Assembly: GCA_013388685.1 (NCBI GenBank)
Contig: JACAET010000024.1
Span: forward strand, 1 to 64,000
DNA from: Chloroflexota bacterium
GTDB lineage: Bacteria; Chloroflexota; Anaerolineae; Anaerolineales; Villigracilaceae
Reading direction: 5' to 3'
Length of the DNA stretch: 64,000 nucleotides
Below are positions 42,809 through 50,265 of this stretch, in pieces. The notes below the pieces were generated by a model. That model searched no databases. It had not been told where the DNA came from and was given only the letters and a program-made list of their open reading frames with translations. A program made the translations under genes and the position numbers. The first letter of the stretch is position 1. Each line of letters starts with the position of its first letter.

Positions 42809-43657
42809 TCAGAGTCCGATTTCGAGCAGGCGGTCGAGTCCGCTCAGGTCTTTGTGCAGGCAGATTTCAGCGTGAGGGAATGTGCTGCGGGCGAGGTGGA
42901 GGGTCTGCGCCCCGAGGGTGGATTCGATTTCGAGCAGAATCAGGCTGTTGGGAGCCATCCATGCAGGGGCGAGGCGCAGGAGTTTGCGGAACAGGTCGAG
43001 ACCATCGGCGCCGCCGTCGAGGGCGAGCGTTGGTTCGCGCCTGTAGACCGGCAGGTTGTGCAGGGTTTCGGTTGGGATGTAGGGCAGGTTGGCGCAGAGC
43101 AGGTCAATTTTGGTTTCTGGATTTGCGATTTTCGATGGGTCGGGGAGCAGGTTGCATGCGATGAACTCGATTCGATCCAGGACGTGATACTTGCGGGCGT
43201 TGTGTTGGGCAACCTGCAGGGCGGCGGGGGAGATGTCGGTGGCGAGCAGGCGGGCATTGGGGATGTTGACGGCGATGGTGATGGCGATGATACCGGAGCC
43301 GGTGCCTACGTCGGCAACGGTGCGGGGGACTTTGAATTTTTGCAGCCAGGCGATGGCTTTTTCGACGAGCAGTTCGGTCTCGGGGCGGGGGATGAGGACA
43401 TCGGGGGTGATGTTGAAGTCCATACCGAAGAATTCCCAGTGACCGAGGACGTAAGGCAGCGGTTCGCCTCTTTCCAGACGGCGGGTTGATTCTTCCAATT
43501 GAGCCTGCTGCCCGGCTGACAGGGTGAGTTCGGGGTGCGCCAAAATCCATGTGCGCGATTTGTCGAGAATGTGGGCAATGAGGACGGATGCGTCGAGGGC
43601 GGGAGTGTCTGTCAGGGGGGCGAGGCGGGCTGTGAGGTCGGAGAGAAGCGATGGCAT
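42809..43657 (-). CDS. prmC: Peptide chain release factor N5-glutamine methyltransferase
   Basis: A 282-residue SAM-dependent enzyme that methylates the GGQ glutamine of release factors; prfA lies two genes upstream. The N-terminal helical domain is followed by YVLGHWEFFGMDFNITPDVLIPRPETE, the SAM motif VADVGTGSG and LLCANLPYI (NLPY where most have NPPY). An alternative start, ATG 43696, begins one base after the upstream stop; ATG 43657 fits the family length best. Confidence 0.9.
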   Translation of the reverse strand: MPSLLSDLTARLAPLTDTPALDASVLIAHILDKSRTWILAHPELTLSAGQQAQLEESTRRLERGEPLPYVLGHWEFFGMDFNITPDVLIPRPETELLVEKAIAWLQKFKVPRTVADVGTGSGIIAITIAVNIPNARLLATDISPAALQVAQHNARKYHVLDRIEFIACNLLPDPSKIANPETKIDLLCANLPYIPTETLHNLPVYRREPTLALDGGADGLDLFRKLLRLAPAWMAPNSLILLEIESTLGAQTLHLARSTFPHAEICLHKDLSGLDRLLEIGL

Positions 43658-43697
43658 GAAGGTGGACGGTGGACCGTGGATGGTGAGCAGCGGCATG

Positions 43698-44636
43698 CTA
43701 ACGGTGTTTGATCGCCAGGAGGGAGAGGTATTCAAAGGCGATGTTGGCGGCAAGGATGGCGGTAATGTCGCCGTGGTCGTAGGGCGGGGAGACTTCCACG
43801 AGGTCGAAGCCAATCAGGTTCAAGCCGTGCAGTCCGCGCACAAGTTGAAGCAGTTGGTAACTGGTCAAGCCGCCGACTTCGGGGGTGCCGGTGCCGGGCG
43901 CGTAGGCAGGGTCAACCGAGTCGATGTCCACAGTTACATAGACGGGTCCCTTCATCCGCGTGTGGACTTCCCTGAGGATTTCTGTCACGCCTTTTTCCAT
44001 CACTTCATGGATGGTGACGAGGCGGGCGCCAAGTTTGCGGGCGTCGTCGTAATCGTTCTCGCCGCTGACTGGTCCGCGGATGCCGACTTGCATGTATTCG
44101 CCCTCGCGGATCAATCCCTCCTGCAAGGCATAGCGAAAGGGTGTGCCATGACTGTACGGGACGGCTTCGAACTCCGCTTCCCAGGTGTCAATGTGCGCGT
44201 CAATGTGGACGAGGGAAACGGGTCCGTATTTTTTTGCATGGGCGCGCAGGAGGGGCAGCGCGATGGAATGGTCGCCGCCGAGGGTGATGAGAGTTGCGCC
44301 TGCGGCGATGATTTCGCTGGCGGTTTCGGTGATGGCGGTCATGGTGTGTTCGATGGAGGTTGGGATGACCGACACGTCGCCGTAATCCACTACTTTGAGG
44401 TTTTTCAGCGGCGTGACATTGAGGGTGGTGTTGTGTCCCCAAATCATCAGCGAGGCTTCGCGGATTTTGCGCGGACCGAAGCGGGTTCCCGTCCGATACG
44501 AAGTGCCGCTGTCGAAGGGAATGCCCAGGAGAGCGGCGTCCACGCCTGTCAATTCGCGCGTGACCGGCAGGCGCATGAAGGAAGGAATGCCCATGAAGGG
44601 CTGCAGGCTGGCGCCGAAGGCAGGGTTGTCGTTCAT
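43698..44636 (-). CDS. Ureohydrolase (agmatinase/arginase family)
   Basis: A 312-residue manganese-type enzyme that cleaves a guanidino compound to urea. The metal motifs are complete: GGDHS, DAHIDTW and DIDSVDPAYAPGTGTPE. The SHGTPFR segment occurs in agmatinases and related guanidino-acid hydrolases, so agmatine is likely but not certain. It sits between prfA and prmC without a functional link. ATG 44636 is used. Confidence 0.9.
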   Translation of the reverse strand: MNDNPAFGASLQPFMGIPSFMRLPVTRELTGVDAALLGIPFDSGTSYRTGTRFGPRKIREASLMIWGHNTTLNVTPLKNLKVVDYGDVSVIPTSIEHTMTAITETASEIIAAGATLITLGGDHSIALPLLRAHAKKYGPVSLVHIDAHIDTWEAEFEAVPYSHGTPFRYALQEGLIREGEYMQVGIRGPVSGENDYDDARKLGARLVTIHEVMEKGVTEILREVHTRMKGPVYVTVDIDSVDPAYAPGTGTPEVGGLTSYQLLQLVRGLHGLNLIGFDLVEVSPPYDHGDITAILAANIAFEYLSLLAIKHR

Positions 44637-44668
44637 TTGGGTTCCTCTGTTATTACAGCGCAAGGTTG

Positions 44669-44715
44669 GGCGGACGTAAGAGAACGTCCGCCTACACCAC
44701 AGCGTAAGAGACGCT
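44669..44715. repeat. Two hairpins with the same AAGAGA loop
   Basis: GGCGGACG-TAAGAGAA-CGTCCGCC (44669-44692) and AGCG-TAAGAGA-CGCT (44701-44715). The stems differ while the loop is kept. A third member lies at 46255-46276. Confidence 0.6.
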
Positions 44716-44749
44716 CTCTAGCGTCGAACTTTGCGCTGGAATATTAAAC

Positions 44750-44793
44750 ACAAAAGACACAAATTCGTGTGCTTCGTGTCCCTCGCGGTGAAA
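44750..44793. repeat. CAC-rich palindromic repeat ahead of the prfA 3' end
   Basis: CACAAAAGACACAAATTCG followed by TGTGCTTCGTGTCCCTCG is an imperfect palindrome similar in type to 15256-15298. It lies just beyond the prfA stop. Confidence 0.45.
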
Positions 44794-44794
44794 A

Positions 44795-45871
44795 CTACTC
44801 TTCTTCTTCCACGCCGCTGGCGGCAAGTCTTTCCGCTTCATCGCGCGTGGACAACTCTTCGATGAATGCGTCTATTTCGCCGTCCATCACGGCGGGCAGG
44901 TTGTAAATGGACAAGCCAATGCGGTGATCGGTGACGCGGTTTTGAGGGTAGTTGTAGGTGCGAATCTTTTCGGAGCGTTCGCCGCTTCCAACCTGCGAGC
45001 GGCGGTCTGCCTCGAGCGCGGCGCGGCGCTTCGCTTCTTCCATTTCATAGAGGCGGGCACGCAGGATGCTCATTGCCCGTAATTTATTCTGTAATTGCGA
45101 ACGTTCATCCTGACAGGTCACCACCATACCGGTTGGCTTGTGATACAGACGCACGGCGGTGGAGTTCTTCTGCACATTTTGCCCGCCCGCGCCGGAGGAA
45201 CGATAGACCTCAATCTCGATGTCGCTTTCGGGGATGTCAATTTCCACCTCATCCACCTCTGCCAGCACCGCCACCGTCGCCGTGGAGGTGTGGATGCGCC
45301 CCTGCGACTCCGTCGCCGGCACACGCTGGACACGATGCACGCCCGACTCATACTTGAGCTTCGAGTAAGCGCCCTTGCCGCGAATTTCGAAAATCACTTC
45401 CTTGTAGCCGCCCACGCCGATGGCATTTTCCGAAAGGATTTCGGTCTTCCATTTTTTCTCGTCGGCGAAACGCGTATACATGCGGAACAAATCGCCGGCA
45501 AAAATGGCGGCTTCGTCGCCGCCGGTCCCGGCGCGGATTTCCATGATGACATTCTTCTCATCGCGCGGATCCTTCGGCACCAGCATTCCTTTGATCTGCC
45601 GCTCGAGCGCCTCGATCTTCGGCGTCAGTTCCTCGATATCCGCCTCCGCCAGCGCGGTCAGTTCCGCATCCTTTTCAGACGTCAAAATTGTCCGCGCCTC
45701 CTCCAGGCTTTTCAACGCCTGACGATATTCCCGCGCCTTCTCGACGATTCCCTCCAACTCTACGCGTTCCTTGTTGATTTCCGCCATGCGTTGGTAGTCG
45801 TTGCCCACCTCGAGCAATTCTTTGCTGAGTTGTTCGTAGCGATCTTCAATCCCTTTCAATTTATCGAGCAT
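44795..45871 (-). CDS. prfA: Peptide chain release factor 1
   Basis: A 358-residue release factor that reads UAA and UAG and triggers peptide release. The PAT tripeptide of RF1 is in [12 protein letters not shown], and the GGQ motif is in [14 protein letters not shown] (about residue 230). N-terminal coiled-coil, [14 protein letters not shown] and the C-terminal [15 protein letters not shown] are typical. PrmC, its modifying enzyme, is encoded downstream. Confidence 0.96.
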   Translation of the reverse strand: MLDKLKGIEDRYEQLSKELLEVGNDYQRMAEINKERVELEGIVEKAREYRQALKSLEEARTILTSEKDAELTALAEADIEELTPKIEALERQIKGMLVPKDPRDEKNVIMEIRAGTGGDEAAIFAGDLFRMYTRFADEKKWKTEILSENAIGVGGYKEVIFEIRGKGAYSKLKYESGVHRVQRVPATESQGRIHTSTATVAVLAEVDEVEIDIPESDIEIEVYRSSGAGGQNVQKNSTAVRLYHKPTGMVVTCQDERSQLQNKLRAMSILRARLYEMEEAKRRAALEADRRSQVGSGERSEKIRTYNYPQNRVTDHRIGLSIYNLPAVMDGEIDAFIEELSTRDEAERLAASGVEEEE

Positions 45872-45922
45872 GTTTCCTCATCACAAGGGCGAAGTCTTCC
45901 CGTCCCGTCGTATCAGAATAAA

Positions 45923-45956
45923 GCGCGGCAATCAGCGCCGCGCGGCAAGGATTATA
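45923..45956 (-). promoter_or_regulatory. prfA promoter with a leader hairpin
   Basis: Minus-strand extended -10 TGA-TATAAT (45956-45951). Eight bases later the transcript contains GCGCGGC, a 7-base loop and GCCGCGC followed by TTTATTCT, which could act as an attenuator in the leader of prfA. Confidence 0.45.
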
Positions 45957-46074
45957 TCACCCCTTGTGGGGTATCGCCCTGAGAACGTGTTTCAAAGGTT
46001 CCCACCATGCTTCCGGTGCGTCGGATGCGCAAGCGGGCATCCTGCGACAGGTGTATGCATCTCCTTTGTCGCTT

Positions 46075-46224
46075 CTAATTAAAAGACGCCGCCGCCGCTA
46101 GGACCATCGAAAGCACGATCATGACAGACAGGATGACAAAGATCATTCTCATCATCCGCGCAGACCTGACAGTGGGGTCCATTTCTCTGGGTTGAGGTTT
46201 GTTCTTGAACTTTTTACCTGCCAT
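46075..46224 (-). CDS. Small single-pass membrane protein (49 residues)
   Basis: The sequence starts MAGKKFKNKPQPREMDP, continues with a basic, Met-rich stretch (RSARMMRM) and ends with one hydrophobic helix (about 28-47, IFVILSVMIVLSMVLAAAA) and SFN. GAGAGAG lies just before the ATG. It sits between prfA and the response regulator, in the same direction. It is short, but its composition, ribosome-binding site and position make it a convincing gene. Function unknown. Confidence 0.65.
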   Translation of the reverse strand: MAGKKFKNKPQPREMDPTVRSARMMRMIFVILSVMIVLSMVLAAAASFN

Positions 46225-46254
46225 ACTCTCTCACACTTTCAACTGTTCATCAAC

Positions 46255-46276
46255 GTCGGCGCAAGAGAACGCCGAC
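46255..46276. repeat. Hairpin with AAGAGA loop, third copy
   Basis: GTCGGCG-CAAGAGAA-CGCCGAC, between the small membrane protein and the response regulator. Confidence 0.6.
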
Positions 46277-46317
46277 TGTGCCGCTGGAGTTCTGAAAATC
46301 TCGGTCGAACACTTCTC

Positions 46318-46698
46318 TCAGGTTTGCAAACGTTTGTCGAAGGCGGCTGACATCGCCTTTTCCAGTTCCTCGAGGGTGACCGGCTTCGTCACATACGAAT
46401 CGGCGCCCAATTGCATCGCCTGGTCCACCGTGACATCCGCCGTTTCCGAAGAGAGCATCACAATCGGCAGATCTTTCGTATCGGGACGCCGCCGCAGGAA
46501 CTCGACCATGTCCAGCCCGGTCACCTCGGGCATGTTGATATCCAGAATGAGCAAATCCGGCTTCCTGCCGGAAACGATCATCTGCGCCGCCGCCCGGACG
46601 GTGTGAAAAGCCATCACCTCACAATCGAGCAGTTTCAACATCAGCCCGATGGCGCGGTTCATCTCTTCGTCGTCGTCAACAGTCCAAACGGTTTTCAT
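46318..46698 (-). CDS. Single-domain response regulator (CheY-like)
   Basis: A 126-residue receiver domain without output domain. The acidic pocket VDDDEE, phospho-acceptor Asp 53 (LLILDINMPEVTG), Ser at 83-84 and Lys 105 (YVTKPV) are in place. It probably works through protein contacts. No histidine kinase is nearby. Its start overlaps the uvrC stop by 4 bp, so expression is tied to uvrC. Confidence 0.92.
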   Translation of the reverse strand: MKTVWTVDDDEEMNRAIGLMLKLLDCEVMAFHTVRAAAQMIVSGRKPDLLILDINMPEVTGLDMVEFLRRRPDTKDLPIVMLSSETADVTVDQAMQLGADSYVTKPVTLEELEKAMSAAFDKRLQT

Positions 46699-48557
46699 TC
46701 CAGATGCGCCTTGACGGCGTGTGCCGTTTGTTCCGGCACCACCGCCTTGAGTTCCTCGAGGGAAGCGTCCCTAATCTTATCCACAGAGCCGAAATGTTTC
46801 AAGAGCGCCCTGCGGCGGGCGGGACCGATACCCGGGATCGTATCCAACTGCGATGCCATGCCCAGCTTCTGTCTCTTTTTGCGATGGGCTGTAATCCCGT
46901 ACCGATGCGTCTCATCGCGGATGCGCTGGATGAGATACAACCCCTGCGAATGACGCGGCAATAACAACGGTTCCGACTTGTGCGGGAAGAAAATTTCCTC
47001 CCGCTGTTTTGCGAGACCCACCACCGGCACTTTGTCTGCCAGCCCGAATTTTTCCAGGACTTGCACAGCGCGTCCCAGTTGACCCTTGCCGCCGTCAATG
47101 ATGATGAGGTCTGGCAGGAAAGCGAAGGACGCGTCTTTCTTTGCCCCCACCTGATTCTGTGATTCCTCAGCCGCCCGCCACCGACGGAACCGCCGCGTGA
47201 GCATTTCCTCCATCGAAGCGAAGTCGTCTGGCGCACCAACTACACTCTCGATGTTGAAGCGGCGATACAGTTTTTTATCCGGTACGCCCTGGGTAAACAC
47301 AACCATCGCTCCCACAATTGCCGTGCCCTGCGTGTTGGAAATATCGTAACATTCGATGCGGTTGGGCGGCGCCGGCAACCTCAGCGCGTCGTGCAGTTCC
47401 GCCAGGGCGGTTTCCTGTTTGTGCGTATCCGCCTGCCACTGGGCGCGCAGGGCTTGCAAAGTCTCGGTGGCGTTTTCGGCCGCCATCTGCACCAGTTCGT
47501 GCGGCTGACCTTCCTTCGGCACGAAAAACTCCACCTTTTTCCCGCCACGCTTCGAGCGCAGCCATTGACCGATGATCCGCGCCTCCTCCAGTTGCTGTGG
47601 GAGCATCACCTGCTCCGGGATGTTGGCGGCTTCGGTGTAGAACTGGGTGACGAACTGCTCCATCACTTCGGAATCGGCGGTATCCTCCGTCCCCTCGAGG
47701 ATGAAGTATTCGCGCCCGATCAACTTCCCGCCGCGGATGAAGAAAACCTGCACGCAGGCTTCCCCGTTGCTACGCGCCATGGCGATCACATCCGAGTCGA
47801 GGTAATCGGTGGCAAAGACGATGCGCTGTCGTTCGATGATGTTCTGGATGGCTTTGAGCTGGTCGCGCAAAGCGGCGGCTTTCTCGAAGCGCATTTCCTC
47901 CGATGCTTTGAGCATTTCCTTTTCGAGCCGCTGAACGATGCCTTCGCTGTGTCCGCTCAGGAAATCCATCAAGTCGGAGATCATTTGGCGGTATGCGGCT
48001 TGGGTGATGGCGCCGATACAGGGAGCGGTACACAGTTTGATGTCGTAGTACAGACACGCCCGCTGGTCTGTGCCGGTGATTTCGCGGTCGCAGGTCAGAT
48101 ATGGGAAGACCTTCCGCAGGACATCCAGCGTCTGATAAACCGCCCACGCCGAGGTGTACGGACCAAAGTAACGCGAGCCGTCCTCCACCATTTGCCGTGT
48201 GACGCTGACTTGCGGGAAGGGGTCTGCCCAGTGAACCTTGATGTAGGGGTAACGCTTGTCGTCCTTGAGGCGGACGTTGTACTTGGGTCGGTGCTTCTTG
48301 ATGAGGTTCATCTCGAGGATGAGCGCTTCGAGGTCCGACCCGACGACGATCCATTCGATATCGGCAATTTCGCGTACGAGACGGCGGGTCTTGTTGTCGT
48401 GACCGGCATCGGCATGAAAGTACGAACGGACGCGATTCCTCAGGTTGACCGCCTTGCCGACGTAGATGATCTTCTCCTCGGCGTTTTTCATCAGGTAACA
48501 GCCGGGTTTGGTCGGCAGGGTGGCAAGAATCCCCTGGATTTTTTCGGTGACTTCCAT
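46695..48557 (-). CDS. uvrC: UvrABC system protein C
   Basis: A 620-residue dual-incision nuclease of nucleotide excision repair. The GIY-YIG domain (LPTKPGCYLMKNAEEKIIYVGKAVNLRNRV), the UVR region (EKEMLKASEEMRFEKAAALRD), the RNase H-like C-terminal nuclease (ECYDISNTQGTAIVGAMVVF, IIIDGGKGQLGRA) and the helix-hairpin-helix (DTIPGIGPARRRALLKHFGS) are in order. ATG 48557 fits the family; upstream codons lie in the divergent promoter region. Confidence 0.96.
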   Translation of the reverse strand: MEVTEKIQGILATLPTKPGCYLMKNAEEKIIYVGKAVNLRNRVRSYFHADAGHDNKTRRLVREIADIEWIVVGSDLEALILEMNLIKKHRPKYNVRLKDDKRYPYIKVHWADPFPQVSVTRQMVEDGSRYFGPYTSAWAVYQTLDVLRKVFPYLTCDREITGTDQRACLYYDIKLCTAPCIGAITQAAYRQMISDLMDFLSGHSEGIVQRLEKEMLKASEEMRFEKAAALRDQLKAIQNIIERQRIVFATDYLDSDVIAMARSNGEACVQVFFIRGGKLIGREYFILEGTEDTADSEVMEQFVTQFYTEAANIPEQVMLPQQLEEARIIGQWLRSKRGGKKVEFFVPKEGQPHELVQMAAENATETLQALRAQWQADTHKQETALAELHDALRLPAPPNRIECYDISNTQGTAIVGAMVVFTQGVPDKKLYRRFNIESVVGAPDDFASMEEMLTRRFRRWRAAEESQNQVGAKKDASFAFLPDLIIIDGGKGQLGRAVQVLEKFGLADKVPVVGLAKQREEIFFPHKSEPLLLPRHSQGLYLIQRIRDETHRYGITAHRKKRQKLGMASQLDTIPGIGPARRRALLKHFGSVDKIRDASLEELKAVVPEQTAHAVKAHLE

Positions 48558-48611
48558 AGAAAATAATTTTACTGCAAGTATAGCGTTTACATTACGTTTA
48601 CTGTTTGATTG

Positions 48612-48640
48612 TTGCAATCCATTTGGATTTATGCAATAAT
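48612..48640 (+). promoter_or_regulatory. Promoter of the Yip1-like gene
   Basis: TTGCAA (48612-48617), 17 bases, AATAAT (48635-48640), 28 bp before ATG 48668. Confidence 0.5.
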
Positions 48641-48667
48641 GAACGAAATCATTTCATGGAGGAACTC

Positions 48668-49390
48668 ATGAACGAACAATTGAATGCCCCTGTATCTCCG
48701 GAGCCGTCTGGTTTTGCAGGCTGGTTTACCATCTGGCTGAATGCTGTGACCAAGCCAAGCGAACAAGCCTATTCGCTCCTGGCCGGTTCACCGGATGCGC
48801 AAAACAACACCCGCGCATTCACATGGATCTTTCTTGCCGGTACCCTCTCGGCGATTGTAACCGGCATTTTGCAGGCGTTACTTGAATTTGCGGGGTTTGC
48901 CGCGCGGTTTCCGGGGTTTCCAGAAGAGATTGCCGGTAACGCTCCGCGTAATGCGGCGGTTTCGCTCGGAATTTCCCTGTGCACATCGCCGATTGCCGGC
49001 GCGATGTCGGTGGTGTTCTTCGCCATTTTTGTGGGAATTATCCAATGGGTGGCGACGATGTTCAAAGGGACGGGAAATTTTTCGCAACTTGCCTATGTCA
49101 CAGCCGCCATTTCCGTGCCTTTTTCGTTGATTTCTTCCCTGTTCGCTCCCTTGTCCGTGCTGGGCGTCGTGGGATATTGTTTCAGCGGCATCAGTCTGCT
49201 GTTGGGATTTTACGCCATGTACTTGCAATTATTGGCAGTGAAATCGGTGAACAAGTTCGGCTGGGGCGAAGCGGCGGGTTCCTACTTCCTGCCGGTTTTC
49301 CTGTTCCTATGTCTCTGTGTGTGTGTGATCGCCGGGTTGGTGAGTGTACTTGCCCCCATGATGGGCGACACCTTCAGATTGATCAATTAA
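48668..49390 (+). CDS. Yip1-domain-like polytopic membrane protein
   Basis: A 240-residue protein with a cytoplasmic N-terminus (PSGFAGWFTIWLNAVTKPSEQAYSLL) and five hydrophobic segments. The start, FTIWLNAVTKPSE, and the spacing of helices match bacterial YIP1/DUF1282-type proteins, whose role is unknown. TGGAGGA precedes ATG 48668. Monocistronic, with terminator. Confidence 0.78.
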   Translation: MNEQLNAPVSPEPSGFAGWFTIWLNAVTKPSEQAYSLLAGSPDAQNNTRAFTWIFLAGTLSAIVTGILQALLEFAGFAARFPGFPEEIAGNAPRNAAVSLGISLCTSPIAGAMSVVFFAIFVGIIQWVATMFKGTGNFSQLAYVTAAISVPFSLISSLFAPLSVLGVVGYCFSGISLLLGFYAMYLQLLAVKSVNKFGWGEAAGSYFLPVFLFLCLCVCVIAGLVSVLAPMMGDTFRLIN

Positions 49391-49421
49391 CACCGACGCC
49401 GCTTTTGTTGGGCAGTCTCCA

Positions 49422-49454
49422 GCGATTGTTGGAGACTGCTTTTCGAAGGCTGAC
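49422..49454 (+). terminator. Intrinsic terminator after the Yip1-like gene
   Basis: GCAGTCTCCA, 8-base loop, TGGAGACTGC, TTTT. Confidence 0.88.
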
Positions 49455-49533
49455 CTGTTGTGAACGAGCGTTTGATTTGCACAGCGGGTTCTGGAAAGCG
49501 TCCGCTTTGACCGAATCACATTTTCGCGGTCGA

Positions 49534-50145
49534 TCAACCCGGAGGTGTAGCCTCCCGGATCGTTCTTTGGAACAGAAACCATGCCGACCGGCGTTCGCGC
49601 CGGTCAAAGCCGTTCTGGCGAGAGAGAAGGGAGAAGCGGGCTGAGATCCGTTCAATTTCTACTTCGGTAAGCCCCGGTCCGAAACGCGGCGGTTGTTCTT
49701 CCAAGCCCGTTGAAGGCTCCGATTTGAAAAAGCCATACATGAGCCAAAATCCGTTTGGGGCGAGGATGCGGTCGAGTTGTTGCAGATAATCTAATTTACC
49801 TTGCGCGGGCAGGCTGTGAAAACATCCGATGTCGAGCGCGAGATCGAAACGTCCCGTTATCTTTTCGAGTTTGGTTACATCGTCCACGAACGCTTGAGCC
49901 GAAATGCTTGCGCGTTTAATTTTTGCCTTTGCCGTCCGAACGGCGCGCGGCGCAAAATCCACCCCTGTGACCTGCCAGCCTGCGCGCGCCAGCGTCACGA
50001 CGTTTGTACCGGTGCCGCAACCCAGGTCGATTGCTTTGCCGGGCGGATGAGAGGCGATGAATTCGAGCAATTCGGGCGGGGAGATGCCGCTGTCCCACGG
50101 CGGTTTGCGAAAATACCACAAATTGAACATCAGTCGGCACAACAC
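49534..50145 (-). CDS. Class I SAM-dependent methyltransferase
   Basis: A 203-residue methyltransferase with the SAM motif AIDLGCGTGTNVVTLA (about 38-53), VTGVDFAPRAV, DLALDIGCFHSLP and a late Trp/Phe-rich strand. MFNLWYFRKPPWDSGISPPEL at the start resembles small-molecule (thiol or tellurite-type) methyltransferases. The substrate is not known. Confidence 0.85.
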   Translation of the reverse strand: MLCRLMFNLWYFRKPPWDSGISPPELLEFIASHPPGKAIDLGCGTGTNVVTLARAGWQVTGVDFAPRAVRTAKAKIKRASISAQAFVDDVTKLEKITGRFDLALDIGCFHSLPAQGKLDYLQQLDRILAPNGFWLMYGFFKSEPSTGLEEQPPRFGPGLTEVEIERISARFSLLSRQNGFDRRERRSAWFLFQRTIREATPPG

Positions 50146-50165
50146 GAACGTGTCTCCTTCTGAAA

Positions 50166-50223
50166 TGTCACTTTAATTGGCGAAAGTTGTCACTTTGACA
50201 ATTCAATTGAGTTCTTTTACAAT
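50166..50223 (+). promoter_or_regulatory. Promoter and direct-repeat operator of the EF-G paralogue gene
   Basis: TTGACA (50195-50200), 17 bases, TACAAT (50218-50223). Two direct copies of TGTCACTTT (50166-50174 and 50188-50196) are 22 bp apart, two helical turns; the second covers the -35. This suggests a regulator binding on one DNA face. Confidence 0.6.
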
Positions 50224-50265
50224 CACCCGGCTTGCTTTATATTCCATTCGCAGGAAGGGCTGATC

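Noticed and set aside
42749..43489. 246-codon plus-strand frame over prmC
   Set aside because: Antisense of PrmC, whose SAM and NLPY motifs are clear.
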